Shown here piece after piece: positions 27,568-34,987 of a stretch of 64,000 nt of DNA. This stretch comes from Nocardioides sp. Root190 (GTDB taxonomy: Bacteria > Actinomycetota > Actinomycetes > Propionibacteriales > Nocardioidaceae). The notes under the pieces are model-generated. The model was given only the letters and a program-made list of their open reading frames with translations. It made no database searches and was not told the origin of the DNA. The DNA lies in contig NZ_LMIA01000010.1 in the NCBI RefSeq assembly GCF_001428565.1, forward strand, positions 124,001 to 188,000. The letters are read 5' to 3'. Both the position numbers and the translations under genes were made by a program. Every line of letters starts with the position of its first letter. The first letter of the stretch is position 1.

Positions 27568-28542
27568 ATGGCCACGGCAACTGCGAACCGACGCAACACG
27601 GGACGTGAGATCGAAGGACGCGACAGCGTCGGGCTCTACCTCGACGAGATCGCCCGCACCCCGCTGCTGGACGCCGCCCGCGAGGTCGAGCTCGCCAAGG
27701 CGATCGAAGCGGGTCTGTACGCCGAGAGCCTCCTCGCCGAGGGTCGCGTGGGCCGCCGCAAGGGCGGTGCCCCCAAGTTCGCCACCGAGGCCGAGCTCGA
27801 ATGGATCGCCGAGGAGGGCCGCAAGGCCGTCACGGAGTTCATCAACGCCAACCTCCGTCTCGTGGTGTCCATCGCGCGCAAGTACGGCCGCGCGCAGATG
27901 CCGATGCTGGACCTGATCCAGGAGGGCAACACCGGCCTGATCCGCGCCGTCGAGAAGTTCGACTACGCGAAGGGCTACAAGTTCTCCACCTACGCCACCT
28001 GGTGGGTCCGCCAGGCCATCACCCGCGGCATCGCGCAGCAGGCCCGCGTCGTGCGCCTCCCCGTGCACGTGGTCGAGGAGCTCAACCAGGTCGGCGGCGC
28101 CCGTCGTACCCTCGAGCGCCAGCTCGGCCGCGACCCCGACCCGGAGGAGATCGCCAACGAGCTCGGCCTCGCCGTCGAGCGGGTGCTGGACCTGATGGCG
28201 TGGGGCCGCGAGCACGTCAGCCTGGACACCCCGATCGACGAGGACGGCGACACCTCCCTCGGTGACCTGATGGCCCAGGAGACCTCGCCCGGACCGGACC
28301 TCACGGTCCTGGACGTCGAGGCGCGCAACCGGCTCAACGACCTGGTCGACCAGCTCGACGAGCGTGCCGCCGACATCATCCGGTCGCGCTACGGCCTGAC
28401 CGACGGTCGTCAGCACAAGCTCGCCGACATCGGCGTCAAGCACGGCATCTCCGCCGAGCGGGTGCGCCAGCTCGAGCGGGAGGCGCTGCAGAAGCTGCGC
28501 CGCCTGGGCGACCCGGACCTGGCGTCCGGCTCGGCCGCCTGA
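27568..28542 (+). CDS. RNA polymerase sigma factor, group 1/2 sigma-70
   Basis: Sigma factor of 324 residues with regions 1.2 (VGLYLDEIARTPLLDAAREV), 2 (NLRLVVSIARKY then LIQEGN and FSTYATWWVRQAITR), 3 and 4.2 (ADIGVKHGISAERVRQLERE). It lacks the long N-terminal region 1.1 of primary sigma factors, so a group 2, SigB/Hrd-like, alternative sigma is more likely than the housekeeping one. ATG 27568 has an excellent ribosome-binding site; upstream in-frame starts do not. Its stop is one base from the stop of the convergent coaE. A structured leader precedes it. Confidence 0.95.
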   Translation: MATATANRRNTGREIEGRDSVGLYLDEIARTPLLDAAREVELAKAIEAGLYAESLLAEGRVGRRKGGAPKFATEAELEWIAEEGRKAVTEFINANLRLVVSIARKYGRAQMPMLDLIQEGNTGLIRAVEKFDYAKGYKFSTYATWWVRQAITRGIAQQARVVRLPVHVVEELNQVGGARRTLERQLGRDPDPEEIANELGLAVERVLDLMAWGREHVSLDTPIDEDGDTSLGDLMAQETSPGPDLTVLDVEARNRLNDLVDQLDERAADIIRSRYGLTDGRQHKLADIGVKHGISAERVRQLEREALQKLRRLGDPDLASGSAA

Positions 28543-28543
28543 C

Positions 28544-29131
28544 TCAGCCGGCGCTCAACGCCTCGAAGACCTCCGTCACCCGCTGGCGGAGGTCTTCGCG
28601 CGTTCCGGTGTTCTCGACCAGGTGGGTGGCGACGGCGCGTCGCTGCTCGCGGGTGGCCTGCGCGGCGATCCGGGAGCGGGCGTCCTCCTCGGTCCAGCCG
28701 CGGTCACGGACCATCCGCTCGATCTGGAGCTCCTCGGGGGCGTCCACGACGATGACGGCGTCGAACCCGGCCGCCTGACCCGACTCGACCAGCAACGGGA
28801 TGTCGTGGACGACGATCGCGTCGGCGGGCGCGGAGGCCTCCAGGGCGGCGTACCTCTCGAAGACGAGCGGGTGCACGATGCCCTCCAGGGTGCGTCGCTT
28901 CGCCTCGTCGTTGAAGACGATCGCGCCCATCTTCGGCCGGTCCAGGTCCCCCTCGGGCGTGAGCAGCTCGGGACCGAAGGCCTCGACGACGGCTGCCAGG
29001 CCAGGGGTTCCCTTCGCCACGACCTCCCGGGCGAGCTGGTCGGCGTCGATGACGACCGCCCCGAGCTCACGGAGAAGAGTGGACACGGTGCTCTTGCCGG
29101 AGGCGATCCCCCCGGTCAGTCCGACGCGCAT
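28544..29131 (-). CDS. coaE: Dephospho-CoA kinase
   Basis: Last step of coenzyme A synthesis: phosphorylates the 3' hydroxyl of dephospho-CoA with ATP. The protein is 195 residues, with P-loop [12 protein letters not shown] at the N-terminus, [18 protein letters not shown] and [12 protein letters not shown]. The tail is intact, without the UPF0157 fusion seen in mycobacteria. ATG 29131 follows TAGGGT by 6 bases. Divergent from the AMP-ligase gene with only 23 bases between start codons. Confidence 0.96.
   Translation of the reverse strand: MRVGLTGGIASGKSTVSTLLRELGAVVIDADQLAREVVAKGTPGLAAVVEAFGPELLTPEGDLDRPKMGAIVFNDEAKRRTLEGIVHPLVFERYAALEASAPADAIVVHDIPLLVESGQAAGFDAVIVVDAPEELQIERMVRDRGWTEEDARSRIAAQATREQRRAVATHLVENTGTREDLRQRVTEVFEALSAG
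28564..28598. terminator. 12-bp inverted repeat inside the end of coaE
   Basis: CGAAGACCTCCG (28564-28575) and CGGAGGTCTTCG (28587-28598) form a perfect 12-bp stem with an 11-base loop. It lies 21 bases after the sigma factor stop and within the coaE coding end. A stem this long is unlikely by chance and could end sigma factor transcription, although no U-run follows. Confidence 0.4.
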
Positions 29132-29137
29132 GCGGTG

Positions 29138-29147
29138 ACCCTACTGT
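29138..29147. promoter_or_regulatory. Overlapping divergent -10 elements of coaE and the AMP ligase
   Basis: Minus-strand TAGGGT (29143-29138) is 6 bases before coaE ATG 29131. Plus-strand TACTGT (29142-29147) is 7 bases before GTG 29155. The hexamers share two base pairs, so both promoters cannot be opened at once. Confidence 0.55.
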
Positions 29148-29154
29148 GGCCCCC

Positions 29155-30405
29155 GTGGACCACCGGGCACTGACTGCTGGCGACCGGGTCGCGCTGCTGG
29201 TCCCGGGTTCCCATGCCTACGTCGATGCGGTGTGGCGGCTCCTCACGGCGGGCGTGTTCCCGATTCCCCTGGACCCGCGGCTCACGCAGTCCGAGCGGGA
29301 CCGGATCCTCGCCGGCCTCGATCCCGCACGGCAGATCACCTCGGAGGCCGAGCTGGACGCCCTGCGCGCCGGTCTCCCCGAGCCCGGCCTGCCACTCGGC
29401 CGACCGATGCACTGCACGAGCGGGACGACGGGCGTGCCCAAGGGCGTGTGGTCGGGCCTCCTGGCACCGGCCGACGCCGAGGCCCTGTGGGGCGAGGAGC
29501 GGGATCTCTGGGGCTTCACCGCCGATGACGTGAACCTCGTGCTCAGCCCGCTCTACCACTCCGCTCCCCTGCGTTTCGGGCTCGGGACCTTGCTCGCCGG
29601 TGGCCGGCTCGTGATCCCCGGCCCGTTCGATCCCGCCGCCGTCACCGAGGCGATCGAGCGTGAGCGACCGACGACGATGTTCTGCGTGCCGACGCACCTG
29701 CAGCGGCTCATCGCGCACTGGGACGAGGTCGGCGTCCCCGACCTCTCCAGCTTCCGGCTGGTCGCCCACGCGGGCGCGCCCTGCCCTGTCGAGGTGAAGC
29801 GGCGCCTGATCTCGCTGTTCCCCGCCGGATCCACCTGGGAGTTCTACGGCGCGACCGAGGGCCAGTTCACCGCGTGCCGGTCCGAGGAGTGGCTCGAGCG
29901 CCCCGGCACCGTGGGCCGCGCCCGTCTCGGCCGGTCGCTGAGCACTGACGCCGACGGCACGCTGTGGTGCACCGTCCCGGACTTCGCCCGGTTCACCTAC
30001 TACGGCGACCCCGACAAGACGGCAGCCGCCTGGCGTCGTACCCCTGAGGGGGCGGCGTTCTCCGTCGGCGACGCCGGGCGCATCGATGAGGACGGCTACC
30101 TCTTCCTCGACGGCCGCCGCATCGACCTGATCATCACCGGTGGCGTCAACGTCTATCCCACCGAGGTCGAGCAGGTCCTCGGCGAGTGCCCCGGCGTCGA
30201 GGACGTCGCCGTGTACGCCGTCCCCGACCCCGACTGGGGACAGCGGGTCTGCGCCGCGGTGGTCGGCAGCGCCTCCAGTGCCGACCTCGACGCGTTCGCG
30301 CGCGAGCACCTCGCGCCACCCAAGCGGCCGAAGGAGTACGCACACCTGGCAGAGCTGCCGCGGACACTCACCGGAAAGGTGTTGCGAGGCGAGCTGGGAG
30401 GCTGA
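29155..30405 (+). CDS. AMP-dependent acyl-CoA synthetase/ligase family protein, short
   Basis: Adenylate-forming enzyme of 416 residues, shorter than the usual 500-550 because the N-terminal subdomain is reduced. Key motifs remain: CTSGTTGVPKG, EFYGATEG, GRIDEDGYLFLDGR with IDLIITGGVNVYP, and the C-terminal catalytic lysine in LTGKVLRGEL. It should activate a carboxylic acid as acyl-AMP, probably passing it to CoA; the acid is not known. GTG 29155 is chosen by promoter spacing over GTG 29146, which overlaps the -10. Confidence 0.92.
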   Translation: MDHRALTAGDRVALLVPGSHAYVDAVWRLLTAGVFPIPLDPRLTQSERDRILAGLDPARQITSEAELDALRAGLPEPGLPLGRPMHCTSGTTGVPKGVWSGLLAPADAEALWGEERDLWGFTADDVNLVLSPLYHSAPLRFGLGTLLAGGRLVIPGPFDPAAVTEAIERERPTTMFCVPTHLQRLIAHWDEVGVPDLSSFRLVAHAGAPCPVEVKRRLISLFPAGSTWEFYGATEGQFTACRSEEWLERPGTVGRARLGRSLSTDADGTLWCTVPDFARFTYYGDPDKTAAAWRRTPEGAAFSVGDAGRIDEDGYLFLDGRRIDLIITGGVNVYPTEVEQVLGECPGVEDVAVYAVPDPDWGQRVCAAVVGSASSADLDAFAREHLAPPKRPKEYAHLAELPRTLTGKVLRGELGG

Positions 30406-30452
30406 GGGCTCGCCAAGAGCCTCGCCGACGCAGGACTCGTCGACCGCTACCA

Positions 30453-30505
30453 CCGGCTGGCGCCCCCGGCTGGCGCCCCCCGGCTGGCGCCCTCGGCTGG
30501 GACCA
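30453..30505. repeat. GC-rich tandem repeat before the VOC gene
   Basis: Three copies of a unit close to CCGGCTGGCGCC with variable C-runs and a diverged fourth copy, just before the promoter at 30511. Likely slippage product. Confidence 0.6.
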
Positions 30506-30510
30506 ACGCC

Positions 30511-30516
30511 TAGGGT
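30511..30516 (+). promoter_or_regulatory. -10 element of the VOC gene (leaderless)
   Basis: TAGGGT, 7 bases before ATG 30524. Confidence 0.5.
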
Positions 30517-30523
30517 TCACGGC

Positions 30524-30901
30524 ATGACATCTCCCCAGATCACACTCGGAGCAGTCAACAGTGAGGCTGCCGATCCCGAGGCTCTCGCGAGGTTCTGGGC
30601 AGCTGTCACCGGGGCCACCCAACAGTCGACTGGCGACTCCTTCTACCTTCCGCCGGCCCAGCCGGGTGGCCTGGCGATGTTCTTCCAGCCACTCAACGGT
30701 CCCCGGCCTGACCATCAGACGATGCACCTCGACCTGACAGTCCCCTGGGGGCACCGACGAACCGAGGTTGCTCGCCTCGAGAAGCTCGGCGCGACCACGC
30801 GCTGGCATGTGTTGGACGAGCACCCACACGTGCAGTGGACGACCATGGCCGACCCCGAGGGCAATCTCTTCTGCCTCGCTGAGCACCCGCCCCCGACCTG
30901 A
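30524..30901 (+). CDS. VOC (glyoxalase-like) domain protein
   Basis: Single-domain protein of 125 residues. It has the two beta-alpha-beta halves of the vicinal-oxygen-chelate fold: ITLGAVNSEAADPEALARFW opens the first; TMHLDLTVPWG and WTTMADPEGNLFCLAEHP close the second. It resembles the Glyoxalase_6 group, often antibiotic-binding or of unknown role. Metal ligands cannot be assigned surely. Base composition is slightly lower in GC than its neighbours, as in the next two genes. Confidence 0.85.
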   Translation: MTSPQITLGAVNSEAADPEALARFWAAVTGATQQSTGDSFYLPPAQPGGLAMFFQPLNGPRPDHQTMHLDLTVPWGHRRTEVARLEKLGATTRWHVLDEHPHVQWTTMADPEGNLFCLAEHPPPT

Positions 30902-30951
30902 GCCCTGGCCGTCGCTTGGTTTCGGGGTGGCCTCGATCCGTGTCTCGTGCT

Positions 30952-31587
30952 TCAGTCTGCGAACGCTGCCCGGCCTTGCATGGCCGAGGTGCCAAGGTCG
31001 CTCTTCGTCAACGCAGTGCCGGAGTGAACGGCAGCGATCCAGTCCTCGGTGCTCGCCACACCAGCGAGGTTGGACTGCAAGAGCACCATCAGCGTTGCGT
31101 GGAGCTCTTCGGCTGACACTTTCCCGGCCTCGTTGGCGAGGTCGATTGCGCCGGTGGCGTCGGAGAGGATCTCGGCGCTCAGACCGAGTTCCTCGGCGCC
31201 GAAGACGGTCCCCAGGTCGCAGTTGTTGGTCATGTAGCCCACGATGGTGATGGTGTCGACCTGCTGCTCTGCGAGCCAGGAGGCCACGTCAGTGTCGGCG
31301 AACACGCTGGCTTTGTGCTTCACCACCCGCTTCCAGGTCGGCTGAGCCAGTTCCTCGACCTCAGGCCGTAGCGACCAGCTGTGGCTTCCTTCGGCGAAGA
31401 CTGGAGCGCCCTTCGGGGTCTGGTGCTGCACCACGACGACGGGCAGAGCCTGAGACGTGGCGACCTCGATGGCCTTCGCGATGTTGGCCAGGCTCTGTTC
31501 GCGTGAAGGGGCCTGGATCTGCAGAATTCCGTCGAAGTACTCCTGCTGGACGTCGATGACGATCAGGGCGCGGCGCGGGGTGGTCAT
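30952..31587 (-). CDS. Isochorismatase-like cysteine hydrolase
   Basis: Hydrolase of 211 residues with the family catalytic triad: Asp in LIVIDVQQEYFDG, Lys in RVVKHKASVF and Cys in GYMTNNCDLGTV. Such enzymes hydrolyse amides or similar bonds in small molecules; the Cys favours a nicotinamidase/amidohydrolase-type reaction over true isochorismatase. AGGAGAG before ATG 31587 fixes the start. Divergent from a GlxA-family regulator that probably controls it. Confidence 0.9.
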   Translation of the reverse strand: MTTPRRALIVIDVQQEYFDGILQIQAPSREQSLANIAKAIEVATSQALPVVVVQHQTPKGAPVFAEGSHSWSLRPEVEELAQPTWKRVVKHKASVFADTDVASWLAEQQVDTITIVGYMTNNCDLGTVFGAEELGLSAEILSDATGAIDLANEAGKVSAEELHATLMVLLQSNLAGVASTEDWIAAVHSGTALTKSDLGTSAMQGRAAFAD

Positions 31588-31646
31588 GGTCTCTCCTGGT
31601 GGATGCGATCGGGTGCTCGAGATCAATCGTGGCTCGGCCGGCGGGC

Positions 31647-31683
31647 TATCGTGAGTGGCGTGAAAGACATCTCTCGATGAGAT
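31647..31683 (+). promoter_or_regulatory. Promoter, 6-codon leaderless frame and dyad before the GlxA regulator
   Basis: TATCGT (31647-31652) is followed after 7 bases by GTG 31660, opening a frame of six codons (MKDISR) that stops at 31680, just before the regulator start at 31694. The dyad ATCTC-TCGAT-GAGAT (31669-31683) overlaps it. Both are short enough to be chance. Confidence 0.3.
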
Positions 31684-31693
31684 CGGGCCAGAA

Positions 31694-32656
31694 GTGCGCA
31701 TCGTCGTTCATGCCTTCGACGGCATCACCATGTTTCACCTCGCCGCTCCACTGCTCGTCTTCGGCGAGGTGGGCCGGCAGGGTCTCGCCCCCGGCTGGGA
31801 CCCGCTGGTGTGGACCGCGGACGGGCGCGGCATCCACACAGCTGAGGGGCCGCGGATCGAGCACGTGGCCGGACCCGAGGTCATTGAGGAAGCCGATCTC
31901 ATCGTCATCCCTTCGTGGCCGACCGATCTCCCCCTTGCTGACCGGTCGTTGATCGACCGGCTTCGTGCGGCACGCGACCGCGGCAGCGTCGTCGCGGGGC
32001 TCTGCCTGGGCGCGTTTCCACTCGTTGACAGCGGACTTGCCGACGGACGGGACGTCGTCACCCACTGGGCCATGGTCGACCAGTTGCGGCTACGGCAGCC
32101 CGGCTTGAACGTCAACGCGGCCGCGCTCTACCTCGACCACGGCGACGTCGTGACCTCCGCCGGCACCGCCTCCGCCATCGACGCCTGCTTGCACATCGTG
32201 CGCTCGCACCTTGGTTCGGACGCGGCGGCCACGGTGGCTCGCCAACTGGTCGTGGCGCCGCACCGCGAGGGCGACCAGGCCCAGTACGTCGCCCGGCCGA
32301 TGCCTGAGCCTGACGGGGTGGGCCACCTCGGTCCGACCATCGACTGGGCGCTGTCCCAGCTTCAGGAGCCGCTGTCGGTCGACGACCTCGCCGCTCACGC
32401 GCGCATGAGCCGACGCAACTTCAACCGCCGCTTCCTGGAGGTGACCGGGTCCACGCCGGCCCGCTGGGTCCTGGCTCGCCGCCTCGACGAAGCGCGTCGA
32501 CTGCTGGAGACCACCACCTGGCCGATCGCCCGTGTCGCCGAGACCTGCGGTTTCCGGAGCGTCGTGACCTTCCGGCAGAACTTCTCCGCGTCCTACGCGA
32601 CCACCCCGACGTCGTACCGGCAACGATTCTCACCTCCGAACGAGGATCGCAGATGA
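31694..32656 (+). CDS. GlxA-family AraC-type regulator
   Basis: Regulator of 320 residues. Residues 1 to about 190 form a DJ-1/PfpI-like domain with the elbow cysteine in AGLCLGAFPLV and THWAMVDQL. The C-terminal AraC domain (about 215-315) has two helix-turn-helix units: VDDLAAHARMSRRNFNRRF and IARVAETCGFRSVVTFRQNF. It likely senses the substrate of the divergent hydrolase and controls that gene, which is inference from position. Confidence 0.92.
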   Translation: MRIVVHAFDGITMFHLAAPLLVFGEVGRQGLAPGWDPLVWTADGRGIHTAEGPRIEHVAGPEVIEEADLIVIPSWPTDLPLADRSLIDRLRAARDRGSVVAGLCLGAFPLVDSGLADGRDVVTHWAMVDQLRLRQPGLNVNAAALYLDHGDVVTSAGTASAIDACLHIVRSHLGSDAAATVARQLVVAPHREGDQAQYVARPMPEPDGVGHLGPTIDWALSQLQEPLSVDDLAAHARMSRRNFNRRFLEVTGSTPARWVLARRLDEARRLLETTTWPIARVAETCGFRSVVTFRQNFSASYATTPTSYRQRFSPPNEDRR

Positions 32657-32720
32657 CGAGAGGTGACCAGCCGCTGTCGAAACGGCGTATCTCTTTGCGC
32701 CGCGGCTGCCTACGCAGGTT

Positions 32721-32752
32721 CCGGTGGTCGACCGAGCCCGGTCGACCACCGG
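32721..32752 (+). terminator. Perfect 13-bp stem-loop after the GlxA regulator
   Basis: CCGGTGGTCGACC (32721-32733) and GGTCGACCACCGG (32740-32752) pair fully around GAGCCC, 65 bases after the stop. No U-run follows, which is common for actinobacterial intrinsic terminators. Confidence 0.6.
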
Positions 32753-33019
32753 TCAACCCCTGCCGACGTGGTCGTACCACTGTTTACGGATCACGGTCGC
32801 CATCGGGACTGCGCCAGATGGCCCGTCCGCCCCAGGGGTGGGGCGAGAGCCCCAACGGTAGTGATGCCTCCGACGTACGTCGACCGGATTGACGGCCGGA
32901 CCGACGATCGTCTGAAGCCGAGCAGTGCGCCGATCCGCGCGCTCGGGAACTGGGGCAGCGGACGATGAGCAGGACGAGGGCGCGAGGACTCCTTCATCCA
33001 CAGCGTCACCCATCCTCCA
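32753..33019. other. Intergenic region without a convincing gene
   Basis: Short open frames exist on both strands but lack a start signal, codon bias or family resemblance. A minus-strand stretch ending MATVIRKQWYDHVG near 32755 looks protein-like and could be the tail of a lost gene. Confidence 0.4.
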
Positions 33020-33048
33020 TTGCAGTCGAACACATGTGCTATTAGAAT
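33020..33048 (+). promoter_or_regulatory. SOS-type promoter of the DUF222-HNH gene
   Basis: -35 TTGCAG (33020-33025), 17-bp spacer and -10 TAGAAT (33043-33048), 6 bases before ATG 33055. The spacer is filled by TCGAACACATGTGCTA (33026-33041), matching 10 of 12 fixed positions of the actinobacterial LexA box TCGAAC-N4-GTTCGA. LexA bound here would block both elements. Confidence 0.55.
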
Positions 33049-33054
33049 CAATCC

Positions 33055-34398
33055 ATGCCGTCGCCCTCCCCCGTCACCGCCGAGCAGGTCCGCCGCTGGC
33101 GCGACCAGCTCACGTCACGGTGCGTCGGCAGCGACGCGGCGGAGCTGGTTGATCTCATCGCCGCGCTGGAGGACCTGAAGTCGGCGGCGTGCGCGGTCCA
33201 GGCCGAGTCCTCCGTGACCTTCGACGCGGCCCGGCGCGCCGAGCAGGCAGCGCAGGGTGTCCCGGCCCGCCGCCAGGGGCGCGGTGTCGCCGCGGAGATC
33301 GCCCTCGCCCGGCGGGAGTCCCCGCACCGTGGGCAGATCCTGCTGGGCTTCGCCAAGGTGCTGGTCTCCGAGATGCCTCACAGCCTTGACCGCCTGCGGG
33401 ACGGATCGCTGAACGAGCACCGCACGATCCTCCTCGCCCGCGAGACCGGCTGCGTGAGCGCCGCCCTTCGCGCCTTCGTGGACCAGGAGGTCGCGGCCGA
33501 CCCCGCTGCCCTCATGGGCGCCGGCACGCGCGAGATCGTGGGCCGCACCCGCCGACTCGTGGCCGAGCTCGACCCTGCGGCTGTCGCGCGACGTGCCCGG
33601 CAGGCCGAGGCCGACCGCAACGTCACCGTCCGCCCCGCACCGGACACGATGGCCTACCTCACCGGGCTGATGCCCGTCGCCCAGGCGGTGTCGATCTATG
33701 CCTCCCTGCGCCAGGCGGCCCTCGCCGCCCGTGCGGCCGGAGATCCACGCTCACTGGGCCAGCTCATGGCCGACCTGCTCCTGTCCCGCGCGACCGGCAA
33801 CCCCGACACCGGCACCCCAGAGGACGCCCCGGCTGTCCCGGTGACTGTCAACGTCACCATGTCGGAGGAGACCCTGGCGGGCGGGCACGCCCCCGCCGAC
33901 CTCACCGCCCCCGGCACGCCCAGCGACGTCCTTCCAGCGGAGACCGCTCGGCTGCTGGCTGCCCGAGCCCTCGACACCGGCGCTGCACTCTGGTTCCGCC
34001 AGCTCCACCGCAACCGACTCGGCCGACTGGTTGCCATGACCAGCCGACAGCGCGTCTTCCCCGAGAGCCTGGGCGAGTTCCTCGCCCTGCGCGGCAACGG
34101 CATCTGCGCCAGCGCCTACTGCGACGCGCCGGTCCGACATCGCGACCACATCACTCCCGCCGACAGGGACGGACCGACCAGCGCCGACAACGGTCAGGGC
34201 CTCTGCGAAGCCTGCAACCATGCCAAGCAGGCGCCCGGATGGGAGCAGTCCGTGGTGTCCCACGCCGACGAGCGCCATCGGGTCGAGACCGTCACCCCCA
34301 CCGGGCACCACTACCTCGCCACCGCGCCGGCACCAGCCGGATGGCGCGAGCCCCGCTTCGTGGAGCTCGCGCCCGGCCGCTACGGCCTCATCGCCTGA
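33055..34398 (+). CDS. DUF222 / HNH endonuclease-domain protein (13E12 type)
   Basis: Protein of 447 residues: DUF222 helical domain (about 20-290), then a C-terminal HNH domain with GICASAYCDAPVRHRDHI, DNGQGLCEACNHAKQ. The two Cys pairs would bind a structural zinc and the His/Asn residues the catalytic metal. The family corresponds to mycobacterial 13E12 repeat proteins, several of which are LexA-regulated. It is full length with no frameshift. Biological role of the family is unsettled: nuclease in DNA repair or selfish endonuclease. Leaderless start. Confidence 0.93.
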   Translation: MPSPSPVTAEQVRRWRDQLTSRCVGSDAAELVDLIAALEDLKSAACAVQAESSVTFDAARRAEQAAQGVPARRQGRGVAAEIALARRESPHRGQILLGFAKVLVSEMPHSLDRLRDGSLNEHRTILLARETGCVSAALRAFVDQEVAADPAALMGAGTREIVGRTRRLVAELDPAAVARRARQAEADRNVTVRPAPDTMAYLTGLMPVAQAVSIYASLRQAALAARAAGDPRSLGQLMADLLLSRATGNPDTGTPEDAPAVPVTVNVTMSEETLAGGHAPADLTAPGTPSDVLPAETARLLAARALDTGAALWFRQLHRNRLGRLVAMTSRQRVFPESLGEFLALRGNGICASAYCDAPVRHRDHITPADRDGPTSADNGQGLCEACNHAKQAPGWEQSVVSHADERHRVETVTPTGHHYLATAPAPAGWREPRFVELAPGRYGLIA

Positions 34399-34420
34399 CG
34401 CGTCCCATGACCCTTGCCGT

Positions 34421-34438
34421 CGCTGGTCGTGACCAGCG
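34421..34438. terminator. Short palindrome between convergent genes
   Basis: CGCTGGTC-GT-GACCAGCG, a perfect palindrome in the 61-base gap after the HNH gene. Possible bidirectional terminator; no U-run. Confidence 0.3.
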
Positions 34439-34459
34439 CCAGCTCGTCGTACGCCGACG

Positions 34460-34987
34460 TCAGGGACGGGTGGTGATCGGCGCGAGGATGCAGTTGATAC
34501 CGGAGATCAGGTCCGTGCACTGCGAGCCGGGCTGCGTCGGCGAGGGCGACGGCTGGCTGGGCGTGGGCGACGGCTTCGGGGTCTTCGTCGGCTTCGGGGT
34601 CGAGGCCGGCGGCTTCGGCGTGCTGTCGGGCTGGCGCGTGGACTCGGGCTGCTCCGGGGTCACGTCGGCGACGTTCTCGATGGTGCCGGGCAGCGGGACC
34701 TCGGACTCACCGTCGGTCGGGGTGTCGCTGGACTCCTCGTCGGACTCCTCGTCGGACTCCGGATCGGACGCCTCGACCGGAGTCGGGTCGTCGTCGGCGG
34801 GCGAGGAGGTGTCGGAGGCAGGGTCGTCGGCCTTCTGGCTGGCCGAGGTGTCCTCACCCTGGGCGAGGACGCCGCCCACCCAGGCGCCGATCAGGACCAG
34901 CAGCGCGACAGCGGCGCCGCTGCGCACCAATCGGGTCCTGGTCGAGGTGACGACGACGGTAGGAAGCTCTTCGGTTTCCTCGTTCAT
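34460..34987 (-). CDS. Membrane-anchored Ser/Thr/Pro-rich protein
   Basis: Hypothetical protein of 175 residues. A cytoplasmic N-terminus of about 23 residues precedes one membrane helix (SGAAVALLVLIGAWVGGVLA). Outside lies an acidic Asp/Glu/Ser stretch and a Pro/Thr/Lys repeat (STPKPTKTPKPSPTPSQPSP), typical of wall-spanning linkers. Two cysteines near the C-terminus (SQCTDLISGINCIL) could form a disulfide. ATG 34987 overlaps the stop of the aminopeptidase gene (ATGA), so the two are co-expressed. No known family recognised. Confidence 0.82.
   Translation of the reverse strand: MNEETEELPTVVVTSTRTRLVRSGAAVALLVLIGAWVGGVLAQGEDTSASQKADDPASDTSSPADDDPTPVEASDPESDEESDEESSDTPTDGESEVPLPGTIENVADVTPEQPESTRQPDSTPKPPASTPKPTKTPKPSPTPSQPSPSPTQPGSQCTDLISGINCILAPITTRP

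Noticed and set aside
24782..27580. Open frame of 932 codons opposite dinB and the oligopeptidase
   Set aside because: Covers two genes with intact catalytic motifs; no start signal or domain of its own.
29146..29154. GTG 29146 as the start of the AMP ligase
   Set aside because: It overlaps the TACTGT -10 element; the next in-frame GTG at 29155 has the spacing seen for other leaderless genes.
33055..34398. DUF222-HNH gene as part of a mobile intron or integrated element
   Set aside because: Full-length free-standing gene without flanking direct repeats, reverse transcriptase or intron-like ends.
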